A DNA stretch of 64,000 nt from Saccharopolyspora spinosa NRRL 18395 (GTDB taxonomy: Bacteria > Actinomycetota > Actinomycetes > Mycobacteriales > Pseudonocardiaceae): NCBI RefSeq assembly GCF_000194155.1, contig NZ_GL877879.1, positions 137,205 through 201,204 of the forward strand, in the 5' to 3' direction. This document shows positions 16,761-24,226 of this stretch, piece after piece; position 1 is the stretch's first letter; each line of letters begins with the position of its first letter. A model generated the notes under the pieces. It was not told the DNA's origin and did not search any database. It saw only the letters and a program-made list of their open reading frames with translations. The translations under genes and the position numbers were made by a program.

Positions 16761-16813
16761 AGCACCACTGTAGCACCGTGTTGGTACTGTCGTAGTACCG
16801 CCGAAAGGGTGAC

Positions 16814-17992
16814 TCATCCGAGCAGCTCGCCGAGCTGATCAGCCGCCACCTTGAGGTGATCGGCGTTCGGATGGATGTAGACCCGCTTCGTGAAGCTCAG
16901 GTCCGCGTGACCAGCCCAAGCGGACACGATCACGTCCGGGACACCACTGGTAGCCAGGTAGGTCAGGCAGGCGTGCCGAGCGTCGTACAGCCGCACCTTT
17001 CGCACGCCTGCCCGCTCGATCAGCTTGTAGAAGCGACGCCGCAGCCAATCGGTTTTCACCGCTCTGCCCAGCTCGTCCACCACCACATACCCGCTGTCCT
17101 CGTACGCCTCGCCGGCCGCCAGCTTCTCCGCGGCCTGGCGGGCTCTGAACGCCTTCAGCGCGGACACAGCCTGGACTGGCAGGGGCAAACCGCGCTTGCC
17201 CGCCTCGGATTTCGCGCCCTTCTCGACAACCTCGCCGACGACGAGCGTCCGCGTGTTGTCTCCGGCCTTGACCGTCTGCGCCTCCAGGTCGACGTCAGGC
17301 GTCCATCGCAGCCCACACGCCTCGGCGGGGCGAAGCCCCATCAGCGAGAGCAGCATGGGCGCGTACAGCCGGTCTTCCCGGATCGTGGCCAGGAACGCCT
17401 TGACCTCCTCCGTGCTCCACGGCGTCCGTTCCGCCTTGGCCTCCGCTGCTGCTTCCCGAGCAGCCTTGGGGATGCGTGCCGCTTCGGCGACGTTCCGCAC
17501 CACCAGCCGACGCCGAACAGCCTCGTTCAGCGCCGCCCGCAGCCGGTTAAGCATCAGCTGCACCGAACGCAGGCCCAACCCGGTGCCAGGCTTCCCGCCG
17601 ATCTTCCGGCCACTGGTCAGCATCCACCTGATCAGGTCGTCGATGTCCTCTTCGGTGAGCGTCTGAAGCTTCCGGTCGCCGAGCAGGTCATAGACGCAGC
17701 GAAGCGCGTCCTGGTAGCTGCGGGCGGTGGCTTTCTCCAGGTCCACCGTTGCCGATTTGAGCCAGGTATCAAGCCAGTCGCCGACCGTGAGCTTTGACGG
17801 CGCGACGTACGAGCCTTCCCCGGTTTGGTGCTTGATCCGGGCGTGCTCGGCCTTGGCTTCCCGCTTGGTGTCGAACGTCTTGGTGATCTGCCGCCGCTTC
17901 CCTGTCTTTGGGTCGCGGCCAATGTCCACAACGAACCGGTACCTGACCGTGCCGTCGCTCAGCTCTACCCGCTTGATCGGGTCACCTGCCAT
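16814..17992 (-). CDS. int: Tyrosine recombinase (AICE integrase)
   Basis: 392 aa. An N-terminal arm-binding AP2-like region and SAM-like core-binding domain (residues about 60-150) precede the catalytic domain. Catalytic residues visible: Arg221 in LMGLRPAE, Arg339 in LYDARHACLTYLA (Tyr takes the usual His place of HxxR), His362 in WAGH and the Tyr372 nucleophile in RVYIH. It integrates the element into tRNA-Arg. The ATG at 17992 overlaps the stop of the upstream XRE gene (TGATG), so the two are translationally coupled; this decides the start over an in-frame ATG 12 codons upstream. Confidence 0.95.
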   Translation of the reverse strand: MAGDPIKRVELSDGTVRYRFVVDIGRDPKTGKRRQITKTFDTKREAKAEHARIKHQTGEGSYVAPSKLTVGDWLDTWLKSATVDLEKATARSYQDALRCVYDLLGDRKLQTLTEEDIDDLIRWMLTSGRKIGGKPGTGLGLRSVQLMLNRLRAALNEAVRRRLVVRNVAEAARIPKAAREAAAEAKAERTPWSTEEVKAFLATIREDRLYAPMLLSLMGLRPAEACGLRWTPDVDLEAQTVKAGDNTRTLVVGEVVEKGAKSEAGKRGLPLPVQAVSALKAFRARQAAEKLAAGEAYEDSGYVVVDELGRAVKTDWLRRRFYKLIERAGVRKVRLYDARHACLTYLATSGVPDVIVSAWAGHADLSFTKRVYIHPNADHLKVAADQLGELLG

Positions 17993-18645
17993 CAGTCCTC
18001 GCTTTCGGGTCGGGGGATTTCGACGCACTCACCGGACGGGCTGGTGAGGGTCCAGCTATCTGTCGTGGCGCGCCACTTCCACGCTGTGTGCACATCGGCC
18101 GGTAGCTCGCCAGCCTCGATACGGCGCTCGATCTCGGCTCTAAGGGCATCTGTTCTACGGAAGCTCTTCCGAATCTCGGCGTCCCTTTGGAGGCGCTCGT
18201 CCAGGATCTCGACGCGACGCCAGGCGGGCAGATCGGCCTCCCACTGGAACGTGTCCGAGTCTTCCGTGTCGAACGGTGGAACACCGGCGAACTCGGGTTC
18301 CCGGCCGGCGATCCACTTGCCCAGCGCTTCGCCTTCGAGGGTCAGGCTCGGTGTCACATCGACCGTCGCCAGGTCATCCTTCGGCGTCAGCAGCGACAAC
18401 GGGGACACGTTCAGGGCTAGCGACAGGGCCAGTAGCTCGTCAACTGTGATGTTGCGACGCCGTCGACCAGCGTCGTCTCGCCGTCCGCTCTCGATATTCA
18501 TGAGGACGGGCGCCGTGAGCTGAGGCGCACCGATCTCGGCGCATCGCTGGGCTAGTGCCTTCGTGGTGGTGAAGCCGCGCTTCTGGCGGGTCTTTTTGAT
18601 CCGCTCGGCGACGAGGTCACTGGGAGACTGGCTTGGCTCTGTCAC
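17992..18645 (-). CDS. XRE-family repressor coupled to integrase
   Basis: 217 aa. Residues about 10-85 hold a Cro/CI-type helix-turn-helix: DLVAERIKKTRQKRGFTTTK, ALAQRC, then VLMNIESGRR and TVDELLALSLALNVSPLSLL. The rest is charged and has no match I recognise. GTG start at 18645. It diverges from the excisionase-like gene at 18704 with 58 bp between them, containing a palindrome. By position it is the lysogeny-type switch: it likely represses the rightward early genes and itself, while its own transcript carries int. Confidence 0.85.
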   Translation of the reverse strand: MTEPSQSPSDLVAERIKKTRQKRGFTTTKALAQRCAEIGAPQLTAPVLMNIESGRRDDAGRRRRNITVDELLALSLALNVSPLSLLTPKDDLATVDVTPSLTLEGEALGKWIAGREPEFAGVPPFDTEDSDTFQWEADLPAWRRVEILDERLQRDAEIRKSFRRTDALRAEIERRIEAGELPADVHTAWKWRATTDSWTLTSPSGECVEIPRPESED

Positions 18646-18667
18646 ATCGACAGGCTATGACATCAGG

Positions 18668-18694
18668 TTGACAGTGTCGAGCACTGTCTATAAG
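18668..18694. promoter_or_regulatory. Early promoter with palindromic operator
   Basis: TTGACA at 18668-18673 resembles a -35 box and TATAAG (18689-18694) or an overlapping hexamer a -10 for the rightward genes. The palindrome GACAGTG-TCGAG-CACTGTC (18670-18688, perfect 7-bp arms) lies between them, where a bound repressor would block polymerase. Confidence 0.6.
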
Positions 18695-18703
18695 ACTGCT
18701 CTC

Positions 18704-18922
18704 ATGACCATTTCGACAGTTGACCATGTCGAGTCGACCGTTCAGCTTGTAGGCGTGGCTCGCATGGCCGCACAGCTCAACATCTCGGACCGCGGCCTAC
18801 GTCGCCTAGTAGCAGCCGATCGGATTCCCTACTACCGCGTTGGCCGGGAGCTGCGGTTCAACCCGGCCGAGGTGCTCCGTGCTCTGCGTAGCCAGGCTGG
18901 CGGTGACGGCAATGCCGCGTGA
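18704..18922 (+). CDS. Excisionase-like MerR/HTH protein
   Basis: 72 aa. VARMAAQLNISDRGLRRLVA then DRIPYYRVGRELRFNPAEVL is the helix-turn-helix plus wing of excisionase-family proteins (HTH_17). First gene of the rightward early operon, next to the repressor and integrase, the normal place for xis. The next gene starts 11 bases before its stop. Recombination directionality is inferred from family and position; a purely regulatory role is possible. Confidence 0.8.
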   Translation: MTISTVDHVESTVQLVGVARMAAQLNISDRGLRRLVAADRIPYYRVGRELRFNPAEVLRALRSQAGGDGNAA

Positions 18923-19136
18923 GACCAAGGCGCCAACGCTCGACGAGATCCGCCAGTGGCCGGCGACTGTCGACGTGCCAACCGGCGGCGCCGCGTTCGG
19001 AATGCCCCGAAGCACTGCCTATGAGGCCGTCAAAACTGGCCAATTCCCCGCTCGGGTGCTCAAGGTCGGGGGCCGCTATCGCGTGGTCACCGCCTCGATC
19101 GTCCGCGCCTTGTCCGAGGAGGAGGCGGCCGCGTGA
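18912..19136 (+). CDS. Second excisionase-like HTH protein
   Basis: 74 aa. GMPRSTAYEAVKTGQFPARV then LKVGGRYRVVTASIVRAL is again a helix-turn-helix with wing, as found in excisionases and AlpA-like proteins. It overlaps the preceding gene and its TGA overlaps the next GTG, so it is translationally coupled on both sides. Which of the two small proteins is the true excisionase cannot be told from sequence. Confidence 0.75.
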   Translation: MPRETKAPTLDEIRQWPATVDVPTGGAAFGMPRSTAYEAVKTGQFPARVLKVGGRYRVVTASIVRALSEEEAAA

Positions 19137-19630
19137 CCAGCCCGCTGAACGAGCGAAGCGGCCCCGGGGATGACGCCCCCGAAGGCCGCTCTCAAGCTCA
19201 CAACAAGGCAACCACGCCGCTGAGCCGCACCGATGTTAGCGCAGCGCGCTTTGAGCGGCCCAGCCTTTCGGATGTCGGGCGGAAACTGCTTGCCGAGCCG
19301 GTGTCGCTGACTCGCGCCGAGTACGCGCAGTTGCGCCACGACGCCGAGTGCTGGCGACTGCTGATGTCGTCCCCACATGTCGCTGAACTACTCGCCGAGT
19401 GGTTCGAGTGGGACCGCCGCCGGACGGCCGTCGAGACGTCACACGCGGTCGCTGGTGCTATCGACTGGCGCGCTGTGGCTTCCGCGCCCACCTACGCCGA
19501 GCTGGCCCGCCGCAGGTCGATTCCAGGACAGCTACACCAAGCTTGCGTCGCACGGCGTGGGGAGTACTGCGGCGGTCCCGTCGACTGGGCGACCGGTCGG
19601 CCCCTGATCAGTAAGGAGGCCGCGGCGTGA
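19133..19630 (+). CDS. Hypothetical early-operon protein
   Basis: 165 aa. GTGA overlap with the upstream stop and GTGA overlap into the DUF3987 gene place it firmly in the operon. Soluble and rich in Ala/Arg, with a helical middle (RAEYAQLRHDAECWRLLMSS, HVAELLAEWFEWDRR) that may be a short coiled coil, and two Cys near the end (CVARRGEYC). No family recognised. Its invariant place before the replication-type gene suggests a helper role, but this is only context. Confidence 0.65.
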   Translation: MTSPLNERSGPGDDAPEGRSQAHNKATTPLSRTDVSAARFERPSLSDVGRKLLAEPVSLTRAEYAQLRHDAECWRLLMSSPHVAELLAEWFEWDRRRTAVETSHAVAGAIDWRAVASAPTYAELARRRSIPGQLHQACVARRGEYCGGPVDWATGRPLISKEAAA

Positions 19631-21207
19631 CTCTCACCTACAGCCGGGACAACCCGAACGCCGAGGACTGGGCGGACGAGGGCGGCACGGTGCACATGGT
19701 GGAGTGGGGCACCCCCGAATCCATTGCCAAAAATGCCAAAACCCCCCTGCCGGAGTCGCTCGACCGGGAGCCAGCGGAGCTGTGGGCGATGGTGGACGCG
19801 GTGGCGCTTAGCTATCAGGTCCCTCGCGATCTGCCGTTCCTGCTGATTTTGGCAATTTTGGCAACGTCCGCCGGGGGCCGCAGACGTGTGCGCGTCGCAC
19901 CAGACTGGGTAGAGGTGCTGGCCCTTTACACGGCCGCTGCGTTGCCCTCCGGCGAGCGCAAGTCGCCGGTATTCGCTGCGGTGACCGCTCCGCTGCTCCA
20001 GGTCGAAGAGGAGCTGCGGGAGAAATCCGAGCAGGACGTGGCCATGCAGAAGGCCCTCTATGACCTGCGGTTCAATGCCGTGGAGAAACTGAAGCGGTCT
20101 GGGCGGACCGACCGCGACACTCTCTCCCAACTAGAGAGTGCGGTTCAGGAGCTGGAGTCGACCGTTGTTCCTCCGGTGCCGCGACTGCTCGCCGACGACT
20201 CCACGCCGGAGAAGTTGGCGCAGATCATGGCGCAGCAGGGTGGACGGCTCGGCGTGATGTCCGCCGAGGCTGGCCTGTTCTCCATCCTCGCTGGCCGGTA
20301 CTCCAGCGGTATCCCAAACCTGGACTTGGTCCTTAAGGCGTGGTCGGGCGACCAGTGCCGCGTCGATCGGGTGTCACGGGAGACGCTGACCATCAGTGAG
20401 CCGGTGCTGTCCATCGGCCTCGCGGTCCAGCCGGACCTGCTCGCTGGCTTGGCCGAGGCACGCCACTTCCGCGGCGCTGGCCTGCTGGCACGGTTCCTGT
20501 TTGCCCTGCCAAAGTCGCTGGTCGGAACGCGTATGGCCGAGGACTCCGCGCCAGTCCCGGAGAAGGTCCTGCACGACTACAGCGAGTCCGTGAGGAATCT
20601 CGCTCGCACGGTGCGGGAAAGCGAGCAGACGACCGAGATCGTGCTCAGCGAGGCCGCCCGGAAGGTGCTCAACGCGTTCCGCAACGAGCTGGAACCGCGC
20701 CTGCATCCCGACCAAGGCAACCTCGCCCACATTGCGGACTGGGCGAACAAGCTCCCCGGTCAGCTGGTCCGCATCGCTGGCCTGTTCGCGTTGTTCATGA
20801 ACCCGAACGTTGCCGAAATTGCCGAAAACGACATGCGCCAGGCGGTCGACCTGGCCCCGTACTTCATCGGACACGCCCTGGACGCGTTCGAGCTGATGAG
20901 CGGCCAGCGCAGCCCGTGGGAGCCAGCCCGCGCCGTCCTGCACTGGATCCAGCGCAAGAAGATCCCGTCGTTCACGGTGCGCCAGGCGTGGCGCGAACTC
21001 GGTGGTCAGGCGTGGGTAACGGAGACCAACGACGTGCGTGAGGCGGTCGCCGACCTGGACGAACTCGGCTGGGTCCGGCTCCAGCCCCAGCCGGAGGAGA
21101 AGCGCAGAGGTCGGCCCAGCGAGCGCTACGACGTCAACCCTGCGGCACACCAGCCTGATATTGGCAATTTTGGCAATCCTTCCGGCCGTCTACGGGAGGC
21201 GTCATGA
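19627..21207 (+). CDS. DUF3987-domain protein, putative replication-type protein
   Basis: 526 aa. The bulk (about residues 40-480) matches the DUF3987 pattern known from phages and integrative elements: PFLLILAILATSAGGRRRV, LPSGERKSPVF, and later MAQQGGRLGVMSAEAGLFS and HFRGAGLLARFLFALP. The C-terminal 60 residues look like a winged helix (REAVADLDELGWVRLQPQP). Family members often occur with primases/helicases; here it stands where AICEs carry their replication gene, and no other initiator is seen. Four copies of an 18-21-bp repeat lie inside the gene on both strands. A replication role is therefore plausible but unproven. Confidence 0.75.
   Translation: MTLTYSRDNPNAEDWADEGGTVHMVEWGTPESIAKNAKTPLPESLDREPAELWAMVDAVALSYQVPRDLPFLLILAILATSAGGRRRVRVAPDWVEVLALYTAAALPSGERKSPVFAAVTAPLLQVEEELREKSEQDVAMQKALYDLRFNAVEKLKRSGRTDRDTLSQLESAVQELESTVVPPVPRLLADDSTPEKLAQIMAQQGGRLGVMSAEAGLFSILAGRYSSGIPNLDLVLKAWSGDQCRVDRVSRETLTISEPVLSIGLAVQPDLLAGLAEARHFRGAGLLARFLFALPKSLVGTRMAEDSAPVPEKVLHDYSESVRNLARTVRESEQTTEIVLSEAARKVLNAFRNELEPRLHPDQGNLAHIADWANKLPGQLVRIAGLFALFMNPNVAEIAENDMRQAVDLAPYFIGHALDAFELMSGQRSPWEPARAVLHWIQRKKIPSFTVRQAWRELGGQAWVTETNDVREAVADLDELGWVRLQPQPEEKRRGRPSERYDVNPAAHQPDIGNFGNPSGRLREAS
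19723..19742 (-). repeat. Iteron-like repeat, copy 1 (inverse)
   Basis: ATTGCCAAAAATGCCAAAAC; the reverse complement reads GTTTTGGCATTTTTGGCAAT. Within the DUF3987 coding region, encoding IAKNAKT. Confidence 0.6.
19845..19865 (+). repeat. Iteron-like repeat, copy 2 (direct)
   Basis: TTTTGGCAATTTTGGCAAC after GA, encoding LILAILAT: a different reading frame and protein sequence from copy 1, so DNA rather than protein is conserved. Confidence 0.6.
20809..20829 (-). repeat. Iteron-like repeat, copy 3 (inverse, variant)
   Basis: GTTGCCGAAATTGCCGAAAA then C; reverse complement has TTTTCGGCAATTTCGGCAA. Encodes VAEIAEN. It carries C/G changes relative to the other copies. Confidence 0.5.
21160..21177 (+). 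repeat. Iteron-like repeat, copy 4 (direct)
   Basis: ATTGGCAATTTTGGCAAT near the 3' end of the DUF3987 gene, encoding DIGNFGN. Shares TTGGCAATTTTGGCAA exactly with copy 2. Confidence 0.6.
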
Positions 21208-21455
21208 GCCTGCCGTTCGATCCGTTCGAGGCCGATGCACTGGAAGCCGCTGGGCCCGTCCAAACCTGTTTGGCGGGTGGAATCACCCTCGGGACTCGCG
21301 GAAAACGGCTCAGCGGGCAAATCAGGGCCCGAAATCACGGAGAACGATCACGGCGCGCGTCAAAAGCCGCCGGAGACACCGATTTTCGGGCCAATGCACG
21401 CGGCACGGCTTCGGCAAGAGTGCCGCCGCACATGGAAACGAGATCGGGGAGCTGA
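21204..21455 (+). CDS. Small hypothetical protein after DUF3987
   Basis: 83 aa. Starts with an ATGA overlap with the DUF3987 stop and ends one base before the next gene, so it fills an operon gap. After MSLPFDPFEADALEAAGPV the composition is basic and irregular, and another frame is also open here, so the frame choice is not certain. No family recognised. Confidence 0.45.
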   Translation: MSLPFDPFEADALEAAGPVQTCLAGGITLGTRGKRLSGQIRARNHGERSRRASKAAGDTDFRANARGTASARVPPHMETRSGS

Positions 21456-21456
21456 C

Positions 21457-21858
21457 ATGACAACCGCACACGCTGACCCTTGGTGGCGCTCACGGCAGCC
21501 CATACGCCACGTTGATCCCGCGGTGGGGGCCATGCTCCGCTCGGTGCGTGTCCAGCGGCAGCTGCGCCAGGTCGACGTAGCCCGCCTTGCCCGCTGTCAC
21601 GAGGTCACGATCCAACGGCTTGAGGCCGGCACCCGCGCCCCCTCGGTCGTCCTGGCCAACCGCGTGGCCGACGCCCTGGACCTCAACGGCCCCCAGCGGG
21701 CTCTGCTGTTGTCCGTCGCGGTCGCCCATGCCGGCCACAGCAGCCCCTACCGCACGGGAAAGATCCCACCCGGTACCAGCGTCGAGGACACCCGCAATGT
21801 CCGCGACCACTACGGTCGCAACACCGGTACGGGAGAAACCCGCCCCTGCGCCTGGTGA
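21457..21858 (+). CDS. XRE-family HTH protein
   Basis: 133 aa. Residues about 20-80 are a Cro/CI helix-turn-helix: GAMLRSVRVQRQLRQVDVAR, LARCHEVTIQRLEAGTRAPS, LANRVADALDLN. The tail is Gly/Thr/Arg-rich. Start ATG at 21457, one base after the previous stop. It resembles small regulators that close the early operon of actinobacterial elements. Target unknown. Confidence 0.75.
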   Translation: MTTAHADPWWRSRQPIRHVDPAVGAMLRSVRVQRQLRQVDVARLARCHEVTIQRLEAGTRAPSVVLANRVADALDLNGPQRALLLSVAVAHAGHSSPYRTGKIPPGTSVEDTRNVRDHYGRNTGTGETRPCAW

Positions 21859-22210
21859 ACACCCGCGAAACAGCCCCAGGAGCACGGCAAAACGAGCGGG
21901 GCAGGACTCTCCCGCAGTCTATTTCCGCGCACCCAGTTTCGTTTCATCCCTCCGGCTTCCCGGCCTCGTTGTTACGAAACTCGGCGGCCTCGAACAGGTC
22001 CTCGTCGGCTGTGAAAGACCCAACCCCAGGAAGGGCTTTCACGGCCGAAACGGTGAGCCAGCCCCTGCACTGTCCCCACCTTTGGATGTGCGTTCGAAGT
22101 GCTTCCGTGCGCGTGGCGTTGTCGGCAGCGGTGCCCCCGGTTCAAAGGCCGGGGGTACCGCCGTGTTGATCAACTCGCTAACAGCGTCCCAGCACCGGGT
22201 ACGGGGCGCG
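21859..22210. other. Region without confident gene
   Basis: A GTG at 21855 overlaps the preceding stop and opens a 104-codon frame to 22169, but its composition (Ser/Pro-rich, no structure) gives little support. No repeats or clear hairpins seen. Confidence 0.3.
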
Positions 22211-22411
22211 CTAGATGTCCGGGTTGTAGTTGGGGTGCTCGGGTATGCGTGCGCAGCCGGGGAATGAGTGGTCGCAGTCCGGGCCGCACATCTGGTAGGT
22301 ACGCGGTTTGCCGCAGACGTGGTGAGCGAAGTCGACTTTCTCGCCGAAGTAGTCGCCGTGGTCCCACCGCTCGCTGTGTCCGCAGTTCTCGCAGGTTATC
22401 TCGTTGTCCAC
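22211..22411 (-). CDS. Small zinc-binding protein
   Basis: 66 aa, GTG start. Two CxxC-like elements are visible: CENCGHSE near the N-terminus and C...CGPDCDHSFPGC in the second half, with several His. It looks like a tiny zinc ribbon protein. A similar-looking Cys/His mini-protein is at 23766. No family name; role unknown. Confidence 0.55.
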   Translation of the reverse strand: MDNEITCENCGHSERWDHGDYFGEKVDFAHHVCGKPRTYQMCGPDCDHSFPGCARIPEHPNYNPDI

Positions 22412-22525
22412 GGATGGTCCTCTGGTTCTAGTTGTTTCGCTGGCGGTTTCAGGCCCTGCGGTTAGCGTGATCTCGCAGAGCTCGCCCGGTTGGTGTGGTG
22501 TCCGGGTTGGGGTGAGGGAGAGAGG

Positions 22526-22560
22526 GTGCCCCGCGTCGTCATAATTGGGACGCGGGGCAC
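22526..22560. promoter_or_regulatory. 12-bp hairpin between divergent genes
   Basis: GTGCCCCGCGTC and GACGCGGGGCAC flank an 11-base AT-rich loop. Both neighbouring genes point away, so this is not a simple terminator of either; an operator or a structured leader is possible. Confidence 0.5.
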
Positions 22561-22681
22561 CGTCACGTCTGGGGCCGGTTCAGCCCCAGATGATCTACTG
22601 CCCGCCCCCACATTGGCAGGATGCTGATCAGGTGGTCGGCGGCGGTGGATGCAGGGCCATGTGTGGAAAGGGAGTAACGCC

Positions 22682-23443
22682 ATGCTGGTAGCGCAACGCT
22701 CTGGCGAGCGTGTTGAAGCCACCCGCGACCTACCCGATGGTGCCTACGCCTGCCCAATGTGCGCGAGCGACGCCATCCTCAAACGAGGCCGGGTCAAGGT
22801 TGCCCATTTCGCCCACGCGCCAGGTGCCGTATGCGACTGGGCCGGAGAGAGCATGCGCCACCATCTCGCCAAGCGGCTCCTCGCCGACCGCTTCCGCGCG
22901 CTCGGCTACACCGTCGAAATCGAAGAACCGCACCTGAGCGTGGGTCGCCGGGTCGATGTCGCGGTGACGGTGCCAACTGGCGACCGAGTAGCTGTCGAGG
23001 TGCAAGACTCCGCGATAAGTGTCAACGAAATGCAGCGTCGCAATCGCACTGATCGAGGCATCGGGTTTTTTGCCACCATGTGGGTATTCACATCATCGCG
23101 TGCGGCCCGACTCCTTGCAGCCCAGGAAGATGACGAAGCCCGTGTTCCGAACGAGATTTTGTGGGTCCACGACAGGTATCACCAAGGTGTGTTCGTCATC
23201 GATGAGCGCGCCGAGCGGATGTGGCGATGCAACTTCGGCAGGATTGTCCGGCAAGGTGAATCGCGCCAGTGGTACACCGAAGACGGCGAGCTGACGGGCG
23301 TGAACTACCCGGACCAGGCGTTGAAGTTCACAAAGACCGTTTCGCGGACAGAGGTCGGGTTTGCGCTGACATCCCGTCAAACCCGCTATCACAAGCCGGG
23401 GCATCCAGACTTCACCGTGGTGTTCACGTCGAAGCAGGCTTAG
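22682..23443 (+). CDS. CoiA-like nuclease-domain protein
   Basis: 253 aa. The N-terminus has a zinc-knuckle-like CPMC (C24, C27) followed by HFAH (42-45) and E56...H60, then D92 in GRRVDVAV and E106-V-Q108. This is the layout of the competence protein CoiA family, whose fold is PD-(D/E)XK nuclease-like. Downstream, the sequence has WVHDRYHQGVFVID and IVRQGESRQWY of unknown role. Start ATG at 22682 has GGAG upstream. It stands alone, followed by a 20-bp perfect terminator hairpin. In an AICE it may process incoming DNA or act in element-encoded defence; this is inference. Confidence 0.75.
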   Translation: MLVAQRSGERVEATRDLPDGAYACPMCASDAILKRGRVKVAHFAHAPGAVCDWAGESMRHHLAKRLLADRFRALGYTVEIEEPHLSVGRRVDVAVTVPTGDRVAVEVQDSAISVNEMQRRNRTDRGIGFFATMWVFTSSRAARLLAAQEDDEARVPNEILWVHDRYHQGVFVIDERAERMWRCNFGRIVRQGESRQWYTEDGELTGVNYPDQALKFTKTVSRTEVGFALTSRQTRYHKPGHPDFTVVFTSKQA

Positions 23444-23522
23444 CGTTGAATCCTGTCTGCCGCCAACCGGTCGCCGGCAACAGGCCCCCGCAACCACAGG
23501 GACGCTGTTGGCGAATTGATCA

Positions 23523-23565
23523 AATCGAGTAGGAGGGTCGGGCAACCCGACCCTCCTACTCGATT
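23523..23565 (+). terminator. Very strong hairpin after CoiA-like gene
   Basis: 20-bp perfect arms (AATCGAGTAGGAGGGTCGGG and its complement) around CAA. It lies 79 bases past the stop; bidirectional function with the minus-strand gene at 23766 is possible. Confidence 0.85.
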
Positions 23566-23765
23566 CTGCGGTTGGTCGCGTCGCCGAAAACCTGACGCTG
23601 ATTGCTGATTCTGCAACCACTCGGCGTGTGAGATCCGGTGAGACGGCCGATTAGACGCACTGGTCAGAGTGGGTGCGGCACGTGGCCATTTGATCGGTGG
23701 TCATGTGGTTTTCGGGGTGTGGCTGCGGTTGGGAAGCCCTGCGTCCTCTGCGGTACCCGCTGGGA

Positions 23766-23951
23766 TCAGTACAGCCACGGCTCCCGCGGTAAGACCTTGG
23801 CCAGCAGCGTGATGCAGTCCGGGCACACGATCATGTCCTCTGAGTACGGAGACCCGGTGTAGAGCTTGGCGTTGGGGTGGTCGCACTCGGCGGGGTCGCG
23901 GACACGTTTGGAGTCAACTGGCTTGGGGCGTCGCCAACGTAGCCATCGCAT
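23766..23951 (-). CDS. Small Cys/His protein
   Basis: 61 aa, starting MRWLRWRRPKPVDS. A Cys/His set (CDHPNAKLYTG then MIVCPDCITLL) suggests zinc binding. An earlier in-frame start would add 12 residues. Convergent toward the CoiA-like gene and its hairpin. Not assignable to a family. Confidence 0.5.
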   Translation of the reverse strand: MRWLRWRRPKPVDSKRVRDPAECDHPNAKLYTGSPYSEDMIVCPDCITLLAKVLPREPWLY

Positions 23952-24145
23952 GACCGGCAGTATCCGCCGAGTAGCCCGGGCAGTCATGGCGGCTCGCGAT
24001 CAATGGCACCGAGTCGGAACCGATGCGCGTGCTACCTGCGGCTACGTGACAGTCAGCGGATGTCGAATCCGCAGGTTCCGCATGGCGGGCCGTCTCCCGC
24101 TGCCCTCGTCAGCTGATCAGGTACTCGCTACCCTCAACATCACCT

Positions 24146-24197
24146 CTTCGCCGGAGGTCGACAGCCCCCGGGGTAGCTCCCCGGGGGGACGGCGAAG
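24146..24197 (+). promoter_or_regulatory. Nested stem-loop leader before XRE-TPR gene
   Basis: An outer stem CTTCGCCG / CGGCGAAG encloses an inner perfect stem CCCCCGGGG / CCCCGGGGG with loop TAGCT. It ends 29 bases before the start codon at 24227, so it would lie in the 5' leader and may act as an attenuator. Confidence 0.5.
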
Positions 24198-24226
24198 AAC
24201 CCGACTCCGGCGAAACAGGTTCCGTC

